From the NCBI RefSeq assembly GCF_041549525.1, contig NZ_CP157456.1, positions 4,291,455 to 4,355,454 of the forward strand: a DNA stretch of 64,000 nt. Reading direction: 5' to 3'. Made by a program: the position numbers and the translations under genes. The notes below the pieces were generated by a model, which made no database searches, was not told the DNA's origin, and was given only the letters and a program-made list of their open reading frames with translations. Below, piece after piece: positions 43,727-53,593 of the stretch. Each line of letters begins with the position of its first letter. Positions within the stretch are counted from its first letter, which is position 1. The stretch is from Paenarthrobacter aurescens (lineage in GTDB: Bacteria > Actinomycetota > Actinomycetes > Actinomycetales > Micrococcaceae).

Positions 43727-44278
43727 ATGGCCAACCCGATCCCGAGCGCTCCTGGCAGGAGGACAAACGCACCGTTGCCGTCGGCAATCGGTGCTCACGT
43801 CGCGCCTGCCCAGCAGCACCCGGTGCAGGCCTCGCTTCCCACTGTGGAGGAAGTTTCAGCCGGTGGCGTTGTAGTAGACACGTCCGACGGCGAACTCCGG
43901 GTTGCGATCATCGCCCGCCTTAATAGGGGTGGCCGGCTTGAATGGTGCCTCCCGAAGGGACATCCGGAAGGCCGGGAGAACAATGAGGAAGCCGCTGTCC
44001 GCGAGATTGCCGAGGAAACCGGGATCGAAGGCAGCATCCTGGCCCCCTTGGGCAGCATCGACTACTGGTTCACCGTGAGTGGCCACCGCGTCCACAAAAC
44101 CGTGCACCATTTCCTGCTCCGGGCAACGGGTGGCGAGCTCACAATCGAGAATGATCCGGACCAGGAAGCCGTGGACGCCGCATGGGTCCCCATCCAGGAA
44201 CTGGCCCGGAAATTGTCCTTCCCGAATGAACGCCGCATTGCCGATTTGGCGCGGGAAGTGTTGCCCGAACATCTCTGA
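43727..44278 (+). CDS. Nudix hydrolase
   Basis: A 183-residue Nudix protein. The complete Nudix box is G-x5-E-x7-REIAEETGI in GHPEGRENNEEAAVREIA..., which binds metal and cleaves nucleoside diphosphate derivatives. I start it at the ATG 43727 (MANPIPSAPGRR); the frame is open to 43643. It is divergent from cca and lies 26 bases upstream of murJ, so it may share the murJ transcript. This position next to murJ and trxB is widespread in actinobacteria; substrate unknown. Confidence 0.9.
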   Translation: MANPIPSAPGRRTNAPLPSAIGAHVAPAQQHPVQASLPTVEEVSAGGVVVDTSDGELRVAIIARLNRGGRLEWCLPKGHPEGRENNEEAAVREIAEETGIEGSILAPLGSIDYWFTVSGHRVHKTVHHFLLRATGGELTIENDPDQEAVDAAWVPIQELARKLSFPNERRIADLAREVLPEHL

Positions 44279-44304
44279 CCCGGCTGCATGGGACGATTAA
44301 GGCG

Positions 44305-46329
44305 ATGTCTGAAGCCAAAACAACCCAGTCCGTTCAGTCCGGAGAAGCACGTTCCAGCGCCATCATGGCAGCAGGAACCCTCGTTTCCCGGTTCCTTGGC
44401 TTCGCCAAAACGTGGATGCTCGGCGCCGCCCTCGGCCTGGGCTCCACCATCAATGACACGTTCATCAACGCGAACAACCTGCCCAACCTGATCTTCCTGC
44501 TGGTTGCCGGCGGCGTGTTCAACGCGGTCCTTGTCCCGCAGATCATCAAAGCCAGCAAAGCCCCGGACCGTGGTGCGGACTACATCAGCCGCCTGCTGAC
44601 ACTGGCAGTCCTGGTGCTTCTGGCACTCACGGCGCTGGTGACACTCGCCGCGCCCCTGGTCATAGACCTCACCACCCAGGGCTACTCCGAGCAACAGAAA
44701 GCCCTGGCAGTCACTTTCGCCTTCTGGTGCCTGCCGCAGATCTTCTTCTACGGGCTCTATGCCCTCCTCACGCAGGTGCTGAACGCCCACGGAGCGTTCG
44801 GGCCCGCCATGTGGGCCCCCATCCTGAACAACCTGGTGGCCATCGCCGGTCTGGGCATGTTCATTTGGATCCTCGGCGAGAACGTTTACAACCCGCACAC
44901 CTTGGACAATTGGGGCCCCACCCAGACGCTCCTGATCGCCGGTTTCTCCACGTTTGGTGTGGTGGCCCAAACCGCCATCCTGCTGATTCCGGTCTTCCGT
45001 TTGCGCCTCGGACTGCGCCCCCGGTTCGGTTGGCGCGGCGTTGGACTTGGCCAGGCCGCGAAGCTGAGCGTCTGGACGTTGGCCACTGCCGCCGTCGGGC
45101 AGTTGGCGTTCCTGTACGTCATGAGGATCGCCACCATTCCCGGTGCTGAACGCCTTCGCCTGGACAATGCGGGGGACAAGGCCGCCGCGGCTGTCCTTCC
45201 CGGTAACGCCGTCCTGGAAGTCGCGAGCCAGCTGTACCTGCTGCCGCACTCCATCATCGCCCTGTCACTGGCAACGGTCCTCTTCAACCGCATGACACGT
45301 GCCTCGCAGGACGGCAACAAAGCCGAGCTGCGCGACGCCCTTTCCCACGGTCTTCGCACCATGGCCGTGGCCACAGTTTTCGGCGCCCTGGCCCTGTTTG
45401 CGCTGGCCGGGCCGTTGGGCATGTTCTTCTCCGGCGGTGAGCCGCAGGACGGCGTCATGCTGGCCCAGACACTGACCATCCTTGCCCTCAGCACTCCTTT
45501 CCTGAGTGCCAACTTCATGATGTCCCGCGTGTTCTACGCCAACGAGGACGCCCGCACGCCCCTGTATGTTCAGCTGTGGCTGGCCGTCATATACGTGGTG
45601 GGCGCGTTCTTCATCCAGTTCCTCCCCGTGGGCCAGATCATCTATGCGATCGCCATTCTCTACACGCTGGGCAACATCCTTTCCGTAGTCATCAGCGTGG
45701 TGTTCCTGCGCCGCCTCCTGGGTCACCTCGACGGTCCCCGGATCGCCAACTCCTACATCCGGATGGGGTACGCGGGCCTGGGTTCTGCGCTGGCTGGCGC
45801 AGGAGCCCTGTGGCTTCTGGGCAGCTACCGTGCCGACGGTTTCGCATGGAGCAGCCGCCCTGCCGCTTTGGTGACGGTAGTCGTCGTCGGGCCGGTCATG
45901 CTGCTTGCGTACCTGGTCCTCCTGCGCGTCTTCCACGTCACCGAGTTGCGTGACCTCCTGCGGCCGCTCATGGGTCGCCTGGGTAGGGGCATCCCCGCGC
46001 CTGCCGGCGCCCCCGCGGAACCCACGACGCCGGCACGCGCCACGGTCTCGGACGATACCGGTCTGATTCCGCGCATCTCCGGAGAGTTCGATGCTGCCTC
46101 GTTCAGGGCCGGACCGGCCCTTGCACCCCAGCGCTCCAACCACCCCTCCGAGCCGTCCGCTGAGCACCTACCCGAGGCACCCAAGACGTACTTGCCTGAG
46201 GAAGATGCACCCAGCACGGCTCGTGGCGGCAAGTTCAAACCCCAGGTCCCGCTTCCGGGCCGTCGCACGTACCAGGGCGACGCCGGACAGAATCCGTACT
46301 TCCCCACACGTGGCAACCACAAGAAGTAG
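44305..46329 (+). CDS. murJ: lipid II flippase MurJ
   Basis: A 674-residue protein. Fourteen TM helices occupy about residues 20-545 (first: GTLVSRFLGFAKTWMLGAALG). This is the MOP-superfamily MurJ/MviN fold that flips lipid II to the outer face for peptidoglycan synthesis. A Pro/Ala-rich cytosolic tail (about 550-674) carries no kinase-like domain. In mycobacteria MurJ carries a pseudokinase and a discoidin-like domain; here those modules appear in the separate next gene. Start ATG is preceded by GGCG-type spacing only, without a strong ribosome site. Confidence 0.93.
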   Translation: MSEAKTTQSVQSGEARSSAIMAAGTLVSRFLGFAKTWMLGAALGLGSTINDTFINANNLPNLIFLLVAGGVFNAVLVPQIIKASKAPDRGADYISRLLTLAVLVLLALTALVTLAAPLVIDLTTQGYSEQQKALAVTFAFWCLPQIFFYGLYALLTQVLNAHGAFGPAMWAPILNNLVAIAGLGMFIWILGENVYNPHTLDNWGPTQTLLIAGFSTFGVVAQTAILLIPVFRLRLGLRPRFGWRGVGLGQAAKLSVWTLATAAVGQLAFLYVMRIATIPGAERLRLDNAGDKAAAAVLPGNAVLEVASQLYLLPHSIIALSLATVLFNRMTRASQDGNKAELRDALSHGLRTMAVATVFGALALFALAGPLGMFFSGGEPQDGVMLAQTLTILALSTPFLSANFMMSRVFYANEDARTPLYVQLWLAVIYVVGAFFIQFLPVGQIIYAIAILYTLGNILSVVISVVFLRRLLGHLDGPRIANSYIRMGYAGLGSALAGAGALWLLGSYRADGFAWSSRPAALVTVVVVGPVMLLAYLVLLRVFHVTELRDLLRPLMGRLGRGIPAPAGAPAEPTTPARATVSDDTGLIPRISGEFDAASFRAGPALAPQRSNHPSEPSAEHLPEAPKTYLPEEDAPSTARGGKFKPQVPLPGRRTYQGDAGQNPYFPTRGNHKK

Positions 46330-46468
46330 GCCGGTGCCGCCAACGTGGGCGGCGGGCCTCAATCCGCTAGGCTAGAAACGAATATAGGTAGTTGCAAAAG
46401 AGGTTCAACCGGCCAGCCGGGTGAGCCGGAAGCAGGACCGCAGCTCCCGGACAGCCTAGGAGGAACAC

Positions 46469-48214
46469 GTGTCCCACCCGATCGACGTCGGATCAGTACT
46501 TGGCGGCCGCTACAAGGTCACGGCCAATGTATTGACCTCGCATGACCAAGATCAGGTGCTCGACGGCGTGGACCAGGTCCTCAACCGTCCCGTGAGCATC
46601 CTTGTTGCCGGTCCCGGAAATGCCGAGCAGGTGGCCCAGAGCGCCCGCGAAGTAGCCACAGGGGAGCGGCCGGGCCACGTTCAGATCCTGGACCTTGGCA
46701 TCAGCGAAAACACCACCTACCTGATCACCAACCACAGCACCGCACCGGACCTCCTGGACCTGGTGGTAGCCACCAACCCGCCGTACATTGAGCCCTTCTT
46801 TACGGAGACGCTCGGCAGCGAGATCTTCGGCCAGCCGCGTACCTACGAGCCCGAGACGTACGACGGCCTGTATGAGGATGACGAGCACGACGCCGAGTAC
46901 ATCCAGTACGACGAAAACGGCTACCCCATCCCGTCGGAATATGACGAGCCTGCGTCCGAGCCCGCCACACCCGCACGCACCGCGCCGCACGTGCCGCCTA
47001 TGCCTTCTTCCAGCCCGTCTGCGCCCAAGAGCGGCATAGCAGGCAAGCTGGCTGCAGCGGCTGCCGGCGCGGGAGCAGCGGGTATTGCCGCCGCCGCTGC
47101 ACTGAAGAACTCCAGCTCCAAGAACAACGACGCCGGTGCTGGCGCCGCTTCCACGGACGCCGCTTCCGGCGGTGGAGCCTCACCTGCTGCTGCGTCCCAG
47201 CCACCTACGCAGGCCGTTTCTTCGCAGCCGATCAGCCGCGAGCCTGCTGCACCGGAGCCTTCGATCCGCGAATCAGCCAGCCGGGAATCTGCAAGCCGGG
47301 AATCTGCAAGCCGTGATTCGGCCGGACGCGATTCGGCTGCGGAGCCGAAGGTTTCACTGTGGTCCGAAGAGGACTACGGCTTCAGGGATCGAGGGGCAGG
47401 TGCCGCTGCCGGCGCCGCTGCCTCGGCAGGTGCGGGTGGTCTCGGAAACCGCGGCAATGACTCCACCTTCGATCGCAACGCAAGCAACTTCCCGGCGTCG
47501 TCCGCTGCCACGGGCAACTATGGCGATGAATACGCTGAAGAAGAAGTCTACGAAGACGAGGCTCCTGAGAAGGAACCCCGTTCCCTGCGCTGGCTCGTTG
47601 GTGGACTCCTTGCTGCCGTGTTGGTGGTGGGACTCGTCCTGGCGGTGACCAACCTCGGCAGCCTCCTGCCCAGTGGTACTCCGGCTGCGACTCAAAGCAC
47701 GCCTGCCCCACAAACCACCCCGGCGGAAACCGAAGAGCCCGCGCCCACAGAGGCTCCGGCTCCTGCTACTCCGCCGGAAATTGAAGAGATTACCCGCCTC
47801 GGTGACTTCCCCTTCGCCGCTACCTACGACAAGGATCTTGCCAAGGCGTTTGATGGCAACGCTGCCAGCTATTGGTCTTACATGGAGTTTGCTACCGCCG
47901 ACTGGGGCGGACTGGCAAAGGAAGTGCCTCTGATGATCAAGCTGAAGGAAGCCACTGAGGTCAAGTCCGTTGTACTGAACCAGTTGGGTGGTTCCGGCGG
48001 TAGCATCAGCGTCTACACCAATGATCGTCCTGCCATGGACGGTGCAAAGCTGGTGGGCACCAACAGCTTTACATCACCGGAACTGACCATGCCGCTTGCC
48101 GCACCGACGCAAGCCCAGTACGTCATGGTGGTCATCACCACGCTGCCTAAGCTGGCCGCACCCAAGACACAGTACGGCTTCGGTCTCCGCCTCGCCGAGG
48201 TCACCGTTCAGTAG
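46469..48214 (+). CDS. MurJ-tail-like protein: pseudokinase remnant, TM helix and discoidin-like domain
   Basis: A 581-residue protein starting at a GTG with TAGGAGG upstream. Residues about 8-100 (GGRYKVTANVLTSHDQDQVLDG ... GHVQILDLGISENTTYLITN) look like the N-lobe of a protein kinase that lacks the catalytic loop and the C-lobe. Residues about 110-370 are low-complexity, with an acidic part, Ala-rich part and ESASR repeats. One TM helix (about 375-398) follows. The C-terminal about 150 residues outside the membrane are discoidin-like (FDGNAASYWSYMEFATADWGG). This order matches the extra domains of mycobacterial MurJ, so it is probably the split-off regulatory part of MurJ. Confidence 0.7.
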   Translation: MSHPIDVGSVLGGRYKVTANVLTSHDQDQVLDGVDQVLNRPVSILVAGPGNAEQVAQSAREVATGERPGHVQILDLGISENTTYLITNHSTAPDLLDLVVATNPPYIEPFFTETLGSEIFGQPRTYEPETYDGLYEDDEHDAEYIQYDENGYPIPSEYDEPASEPATPARTAPHVPPMPSSSPSAPKSGIAGKLAAAAAGAGAAGIAAAAALKNSSSKNNDAGAGAASTDAASGGGASPAAASQPPTQAVSSQPISREPAAPEPSIRESASRESASRESASRDSAGRDSAAEPKVSLWSEEDYGFRDRGAGAAAGAAASAGAGGLGNRGNDSTFDRNASNFPASSAATGNYGDEYAEEEVYEDEAPEKEPRSLRWLVGGLLAAVLVVGLVLAVTNLGSLLPSGTPAATQSTPAPQTTPAETEEPAPTEAPAPATPPEIEEITRLGDFPFAATYDKDLAKAFDGNAASYWSYMEFATADWGGLAKEVPLMIKLKEATEVKSVVLNQLGGSGGSISVYTNDRPAMDGAKLVGTNSFTSPELTMPLAAPTQAQYVMVVITTLPKLAAPKTQYGFGLRLAEVTVQ

Positions 48215-48232
48215 CCACTCGACTCAAGTAGA

Positions 48233-48270
48233 AGCAGAGGCCGTTTTGATTCATCAGGACGGCCTCTGCT
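48233..48270 (+). terminator. rho-independent terminator of the MurJ-tail-like gene
   Basis: Twelve-base perfect arms AGCAGAGGCCGT (48233-48244) and its complement (48259-48270), followed by GTTCTCTCCTTT. It separates the murJ group from trxBA. Confidence 0.85.
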
Positions 48271-48358
48271 GTTCTCTCCTTTGCGTCACCGCTTAGATTC
48301 GGCACGCGTGCAGACGGTACCCTGAATGATGGTGGCTTTTAGGGTCCCCATCTCCAAC

Positions 48359-48385
48359 GGAATATTTGGAACACAACAGGGGTTG
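48359..48385 (+). promoter_or_regulatory. SigR/SigH-type promoter of trxB-trxA
   Basis: GGAAT at 48359-48363, an 18-base spacer, then GTTG at 48382-48385. This fits the actinobacterial oxidative-stress sigma consensus (GGGAAT-N18-GTTG). The start would fall near 48391-48392, about 50 bases before trxB. Confidence 0.6.
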
Positions 48386-48391
48386 AGTCAG

Positions 48392-48445
48392 ATGGCTGCC
48401 CCGAAAGCAGCAGCATCGACCAAGGAAGAGGTTCACGCCAAGTGA
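48392..48445 (+). CDS. possible 17-aa leader peptide coupled to trxB
   Basis: ATG at 48392 opens a 17-codon frame (MAAPKAAASTKEEVHAK) ending TGA at 48443-48445, which overlaps the GTG start of trxB as GTGA. It begins at the predicted SigR-type transcription start, so it could be translated from a leaderless mRNA and then couple to trxB. No independent proof of translation. Confidence 0.3.
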   Translation: MAAPKAAASTKEEVHAK

Positions 48446-49398
48446 GCATTGCAGAAAACAGCGCATCGCAGGTGCGTGACGTCATCATCGTAGGTTCAGG
48501 CCCCGCCGGCTACACAGCCGCTGTTTACACCGCCCGAGCCAACATGAAGCCTCTGCTCATTGCCGGTTCCGTCACTGCTGGTGGCGAACTGATGAACACC
48601 ACAGACGTGGAAAACTACCCCGGATTCCCGGACGGCATCATGGGCCCGGACCTCATGGAGAACTTCGAAAAGCAGGCCGCCCGCTTCGGCACCGAGATCC
48701 TGTTCGAGGATGTCACCGAGCTGGACCTCGACGGCGATATCAAGACTGTAACCATCGGAACGGGGGAGACCTTCCAGGCGAAGGCCATCATCCTGTCCAC
48801 TGGTTCGGCCTACCGCGAGCTCGGCCTTGCCAACGAAAAGCGCCTCTCAGGCCACGGTGTTAGCTGGTGTGCAACCTGCGATGGTTTCTTCTTCAAGGAC
48901 CAGGACATCGCCGTCATCGGTGGTGGCGACTCCGCCATGGAGGAAGCACTGTTCCTCACCAAGTTCGCAAAGTCCGTCACCGTTGTCCACCGACGCGACA
49001 CCCTGAAGGCTTCCAAGATCATGGGCGACCGCGCCCAAGCCCACGAGAAGATCAACTTCGTTTGGAACACCGCCGTCGAAGATGTTCTCGGCGGGGACAA
49101 AGTCACTGGCCTGAAATTGAAGAACCTGGTGGACGGCACCGAGTCTGAACTCGCTGTCACCGGCGTGTTCGTCGCTATCGGCAACGATCCCCGCACTGAC
49201 CTCATCAAGGGCAAGGTGGATCTGACCCCCGAGGGAACCATCGCTGTGGAAGGCCGTAGCTCCCGTACCAACATCAAGGGTGTCTTCGCTGCCGGCGATG
49301 TCATTGATCCCACGTACCGCCAGGCCATCACGGCTTCGGGCTACGGTTGTGTGGCTGCCCTTGACGTTGAGCACTACCTCGCAGACCTGCACTCCTAA
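48442..49398 (+). CDS. trxB: thioredoxin reductase
   Basis: A 318-residue FAD/NADPH enzyme. FAD-binding GSGPAGYTAAVYTARA is at residues 17-32, the redox-active pair CATC in SWCATCDGFFF near residue 137, and the NADPH motif GGGDSAMEEA near 156. It reduces thioredoxin with NADPH. It starts with GTG, preceded by GGAAGAGG. The trxA gene follows 35 bases later. A SigR-type promoter upstream suggests oxidative-stress induction. Confidence 0.98.
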   Translation: MSIAENSASQVRDVIIVGSGPAGYTAAVYTARANMKPLLIAGSVTAGGELMNTTDVENYPGFPDGIMGPDLMENFEKQAARFGTEILFEDVTELDLDGDIKTVTIGTGETFQAKAIILSTGSAYRELGLANEKRLSGHGVSWCATCDGFFFKDQDIAVIGGGDSAMEEALFLTKFAKSVTVVHRRDTLKASKIMGDRAQAHEKINFVWNTAVEDVLGGDKVTGLKLKNLVDGTESELAVTGVFVAIGNDPRTDLIKGKVDLTPEGTIAVEGRSSRTNIKGVFAAGDVIDPTYRQAITASGYGCVAALDVEHYLADLHS

Positions 49399-49433
49399 AG
49401 CTGCATCCAAGCAACCATACGAAGGGAAAAGTT

Positions 49434-49760
49434 ATGAGCAACGCAAAAGACGTAACTGACGCAAGCTTCAGCACGGATGTCCTGGCTTCCGAGAAGCCGG
49501 TCATCGTGGATTTCTGGGCAGAGTGGTGTGGCCCCTGCCGCAAGCTCGGTCCCATCCTCGACGAGATCTCCGTTGAGTACAGTGACAAGGTTGAAGTTGT
49601 GAAGCTCAACGTTGACGACAACCCTGCCATTGCCGCCGAGTACGGCATCACGTCCATCCCGGCCGTGTACCTGTTCAGCGGGGGAGAAGTTAAGAGCACT
49701 GTCATCGGTGCCAAGCCCAAGCAGTTCTTCGAAAAGGAATTCGCGGACGTCCTGTCCTAG
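49434..49760 (+). CDS. trxA: thioredoxin
   Basis: A 108-residue thioredoxin with the active site WCGPC in FWAEWCGPCRKLGPILDEI, the cis-Pro in ITSIPAVYLF and GAKPKQFFEKEF at the C-terminus. It is the substrate of the trxB product and reduces disulfides in the cytosol. Start ATG is preceded by GAAGGGA. The strong hairpin 49787-49834 follows. Confidence 0.98.
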   Translation: MSNAKDVTDASFSTDVLASEKPVIVDFWAEWCGPCRKLGPILDEISVEYSDKVEVVKLNVDDNPAIAAEYGITSIPAVYLFSGGEVKSTVIGAKPKQFFEKEFADVLS

Positions 49761-49786
49761 GCATCAGTCTTAGCTGAATTTCTCAG

Positions 49787-49834
49787 AAGCCGGCGGTTTC
49801 CGTTCCTCAAGGAGCGGGAGACCGCCGGCTTTTT
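49787..49834 (+). terminator. rho-independent terminator of trxA
   Basis: Arms AAGCCGGCGGT (49787-49797) and ACCGCCGGCTT (49821-49831), followed by a T-run TTTTTG. It ends the trxBA operon at the border of the gene desert. Confidence 0.9.
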
Positions 49835-49948
49835 GTTGCTTCCATTGAAATGAACCTCTATCGGTCGCTTGGCAGGCTCTTTTGCTCTGAAGCGGGTTCT
49901 GCAGCCTCTGGACCGAGTGAGTGGCTTGTCCTTACCTGGGGTAGGGGA

Positions 49949-50002
49949 ACTTTCTGTAGTTGCTGCACTTTCTGCAGTAGTTGCACTTTCTGTAGTAGTT
50001 GC
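49949..50002. repeat. three tandem 18-bp repeats
   Basis: Units at 49949-49966, 49967-49984 and 49985-50002, approximately ACTTTCTGTAGTAGTTGC with a few mismatches. Confidence 0.8.
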
Positions 50003-50329
50003 GACCTTGCTGGTCTGAACATGTCCGCGCATCCCCGGACTATCAGCTGGTTCTTTCCTTTGGACCCGCAGGCCGCTCAAGCGCGCCCAGCCCCTCGGCC
50101 GCCGGCCCACGTACCGAGTACCGAGCATCTAGTGCCCCGCCCTGCTGAAACGAGCCCGCCGTGATTGGTGTCCAGCCTTCCAATTCGTCCAGCCTCCAAG
50201 TCGTCCAGCAGCCAATCCAGCCAGCCAGGCGCGCTGATCGGGCAAAGACCGTAGCTTCCAAAACCGGTTCATCATGGCGGGGAAGTCGGGTAATCAGGAG
50301 TCAGGCTGACACCGCTGAGTTTTGGTTTC

Positions 50330-50343
50330 GTTTCACGTGAAAC
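50330..50343. other. parS site 1
   Basis: Perfect GTTTCACGTGAAAC, the ParB-binding palindrome. Nearest parS to trxA. Confidence 0.95.
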
Positions 50344-51508
50344 ATCGTGGGTATGTTCGAAGGTCTTGTCCAGCATCCAGGGTATGCTTCAGATATCCCT
50401 TTCCATCCGGATTTGGAGGCACGTAGCCCTGAGTCCAGATGCCTTGGAGCGGCTACGCAGTGCCTGGCGCGCGGGAACACGCGCCCCGCCTGGGAGCCAG
50501 TCCACGGACTGGTAAACCGTTCCGGTGCCACTCGATGCGTCGTGCCATGTCAGGTGCAGGGCAATCAGGCGGCGACTGGCGCCCAAGTGTCTATGACGCC
50601 ACCAGGTTGATAGAGGAATTCTTCAACTCTCATCAGGAACATTTCGCGCCTACCGAATACTGCCTCGCTCAGCCTCTAAGTACGCAGTTGAAGTCAATGG
50701 ATCAACACGTCTACGCCGTGGTGCTTTCCCGGCGCCAGCCCTCAAGCCGTTCCGCGTTCAGACAGTCCGCGATCCACACTAGGGCCCACACCAAGCCGGT
50801 CAGCACCTCGGGTACCCCCGACTAAATGAACTTCGGCAGATTCCTGGCTGGCTGACCATGGCATTCATTGCAGACTGGTTCGCGGCCCCCTCTGCCATTG
50901 GTGCCATGCTGAGTCGCCTGGAGTACCCATACAGCGGCTTCGCGGTCTCCTCAGAGGCCCACGGCTTCCCTGCGGGGCACCAATGCGCCTGCGAAACGAT
51001 GAAGGCGCTGTGAGGGGCGTGGGCTCTGCGGCACCATCAAAGGGCATGACGCCGGCCCCTTCTGAAAGTCTTGAGCCCCGGCCCCGCTCAGATAGGTAGC
51101 TCTTTCATCACCACGCGCCATTTCCAGCCCTGAACCGCCAAACGGGAGGTGTATCCGCGGTTGCAGTAGTCACCCTGAGTCATCCCAGGGACGCCCTGGC
51201 ACTGGAGTTGCAGGCAAGACTCACCTCGACGAACTGTTCGCATTTCAGCTCCCAACGCGTCAGCATGAAGACAACTCCGTCCCTTAGGCGTGTCTTGTAT
51301 GCGTCTACCCGGCTCCAGGCAACAAAACCAGAAAGTAAGCCGGCAGGAAGACCATTCTCAAGGTCCCTTCTGTACTGCGCCTAGTGGTCATCAAGCTCAC
51401 CGAATCAGCGGAAGGCCTTCATGCGACCCAACAAGGAACCCCGGAACCCAGCCAGCGTGGGTAGGGAATAGTCTTCTGTGGGGCGAGACGAAGAGCCTGA
51501 CGCTCTCT

Positions 51509-51522
51509 GTTTCACGTGAAAC
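51509..51522. other. parS site 2
   Basis: Perfect GTTTCACGTGAAAC. Confidence 0.95.
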
Positions 51523-51899
51523 ACTGGCGAAGAATGCAACACGGCTTTGAAGGCGCTTCCTCCTGATGCGCCAATGTGATGCCCGTATGACCAATAGCTG
51601 ATTTGCGGCGAAGAGGCTTTTCCTACGGGGAGTTCGACGGACGTATCGAATAGTCGAACAAGGGTTTTCACCAGGCCCAATCCACATACTTCACAGCGAA
51701 AGCTGCCTGCTACGGGCTCCTTGTGCCCAACTAATCTAACTGATGCACCTATATAAGTCCGGCCAATCGACGAAAGGTCGATGCAATAGCTGGCGCCGAC
51801 GTGCTTGACCCTTGTTCAATAGACTCCGAGATAGACGCAGAACAACCTCGTCAAGCCAACCAGTCGATGCAACGGCCAGCTCTGCTTGTGATGCTCACT

Positions 51900-51913
51900 G
51901 TTTCACGTGAAAC
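51900..51913. other. parS site 3
   Basis: Perfect GTTTCACGTGAAAC, about 110 bases before the octamer repeat. Confidence 0.95.
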
Positions 51914-52023
51914 AGCAACTGAGTTGGCTCCGCGGCTAGTAGACACATTGACCCGAAGTTATGGGAAACCGTTCGGGAATACGGTATTGCGCGCCGACCT
52001 TCTGCCCATCAGTTCATCAGCAG

Positions 52024-52092
52024 CCAGTCCGCCAGTCCGCCAGTCCGTCAGCCCGTCAGCCCGTCAGTCCGTCAGTCCGTCAGTCCGTCAGC
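52024..52092. repeat. octamer tandem repeat (about 8.5 units)
   Basis: Eight head-to-tail 8-bp units from 52024 to 52087, CAGTCCGT or one-base variants (CAGTCCGC, CAGCCCGT), then a partial unit. It lies between parS sites 3 and 4. Confidence 0.9.
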
Positions 52093-53062
52093 CTATCTCA
52101 GAAGGTCACTTCTACCTGCCGCATGCGTAGAGGCGCCCTTTATCCACATAAGTTCCCACGGAAGAATCCGCCGAGTGGGTCGTCACTGCGTTGCACACCC
52201 CCAAGCCCCGGCATAGACCTCAAAGGAAGTGCCACTACCGATCACGCGAGCGACGTTCACTCAGCTCCCGCCCTGGAAGTGGATCTAGCCCGCTCTTCGA
52301 GCATCTGCTTGGCGTAACCCTGTGGCCTCTCCGCGGAGTGCAATGCGCCGTAAACCGTCGCCAGGTTCCTTGGCTCACCAGCTGCCAGCTGCCAGCCAAG
52401 ATTCCCCGTCGTGCCCGGGGGACTGCGAGGACTACACCCTTCGCCCGCAGCTCACAGAGCACCTGCACGGACCAACAGCTCAGCCCCAACTGCGTCCCAA
52501 CTGTTCGGAACGCCTATGCGGTCCAACTGCCCCTCCCATTCCCATGGGTGGTGCGCATCCAATGAGGGCGACAACCACCCGCAGGCAGTCATTCCCGCGC
52601 TGCCCAGTCGCGGGATGCAACAGTTCGGCCAGCCTGTCGCTCCAACCGCCCTTGCGCCTCCATGGAGGTGCTCAGTCTGCGGGGCGACACCCGCCTCCCT
52701 TATTTGGGGACCTGGATGGAGCGTACGCCACCTCCGGCGAGCTCACCAGATGCTCCTCATATCCGTTTGGCCAGGACGGCAAACACTCTCGGATACGCCT
52801 CATCTTCGGTCCCTTAGAACGGTGAGGACGGTCCCATGGTGAGCGCAGGTTTGTCCAGCGACAGAGGGGCACGAATGACCCATGCACAACCATGAAGTCC
52901 ATTTGAGGCACATTCCACCCGGCCACCCTTCTTGCCAGTGAATCCCTCATTCGGGGAGGGGCTTGCACCTTCGGCCAGCTCAGGTAGATCCCATGGAATC
53001 ATCCGGCCGCCACCAGTCGAGCATCCCCGGCGCTCCCTCGGGCACGGCATCGGTGAGCCTCT

Positions 53063-53076
53063 GTTTCACGTGAAAC
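53063..53076. other. parS site 4
   Basis: Perfect GTTTCACGTGAAAC. Confidence 0.95.
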
Positions 53077-53548
53077 ACTCCAAACCACCGTCCGCCGGCC
53101 CTGCTCTTTCGGCGCATCACACACCCGAGGTGCCAGGGATGGACTGCAGTGGACAATAGGCGGGCACGATCCGGTCCCAGTCGTATCACCATGTTTGAAA
53201 GCCAGGCACCCCTTTCCTGCAGATACTGGAGGCAGGGACAGTCTGTGAACAGCTCAATTGCCGCCCCCGCGCGATGTCCGAGCTCAACCACTCATCACTG
53301 AGACATCGGATGAATAGCACACCACACCAGCCTGGTGGGTCGCGTCCATCTCAAGACTCAGCAGGCACGCTAACTGAAGGTCGGTATGTGTTGTACCCAA
53401 ACCTGTCACACTGAAGGGCAGTCCGCGACAAGAGGGACGGCTGGGTACAACATCACCCCGTTAGCCACGGCGGGCGACGTTGGCACCCTCTCACGATGGG
53501 CCGCCAGCACCACTGAACGTCGGACACACTCAGGTACATCCAATCGGA

Positions 53549-53593
53549 TTATCCACCAACTTATGCACAGCGTTATCCACAGGCTTATCCACC
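53549..53593 (+). other. DnaA-box array A (four boxes, 12-bp pitch)
   Basis: Same-orientation 9-mers start at 53549 (TTATCCACC), 53561 (TTATGCACA), 53573 (TTATCCACA, perfect) and 53585 (TTATCCACC). Each start is exactly 12 bases after the last. A looser TTACACACA follows at 53604. Confidence 0.75.

Noticed and set aside
46469..48214. Active serine/threonine kinase
   Set aside because: Only an N-lobe-like segment is present; no HRD or DFG-type catalytic loop is seen.
52024..52092. CRISPR array
   Set aside because: Eight-base units without spacers; it is a simple tandem repeat.
52140..52148. Single TTATCCACA in the gene desert as part of the DnaA arrays
   Set aside because: It is 1.4 kb from array A and has no 12-bp neighbours, so it was not added to the arrays.
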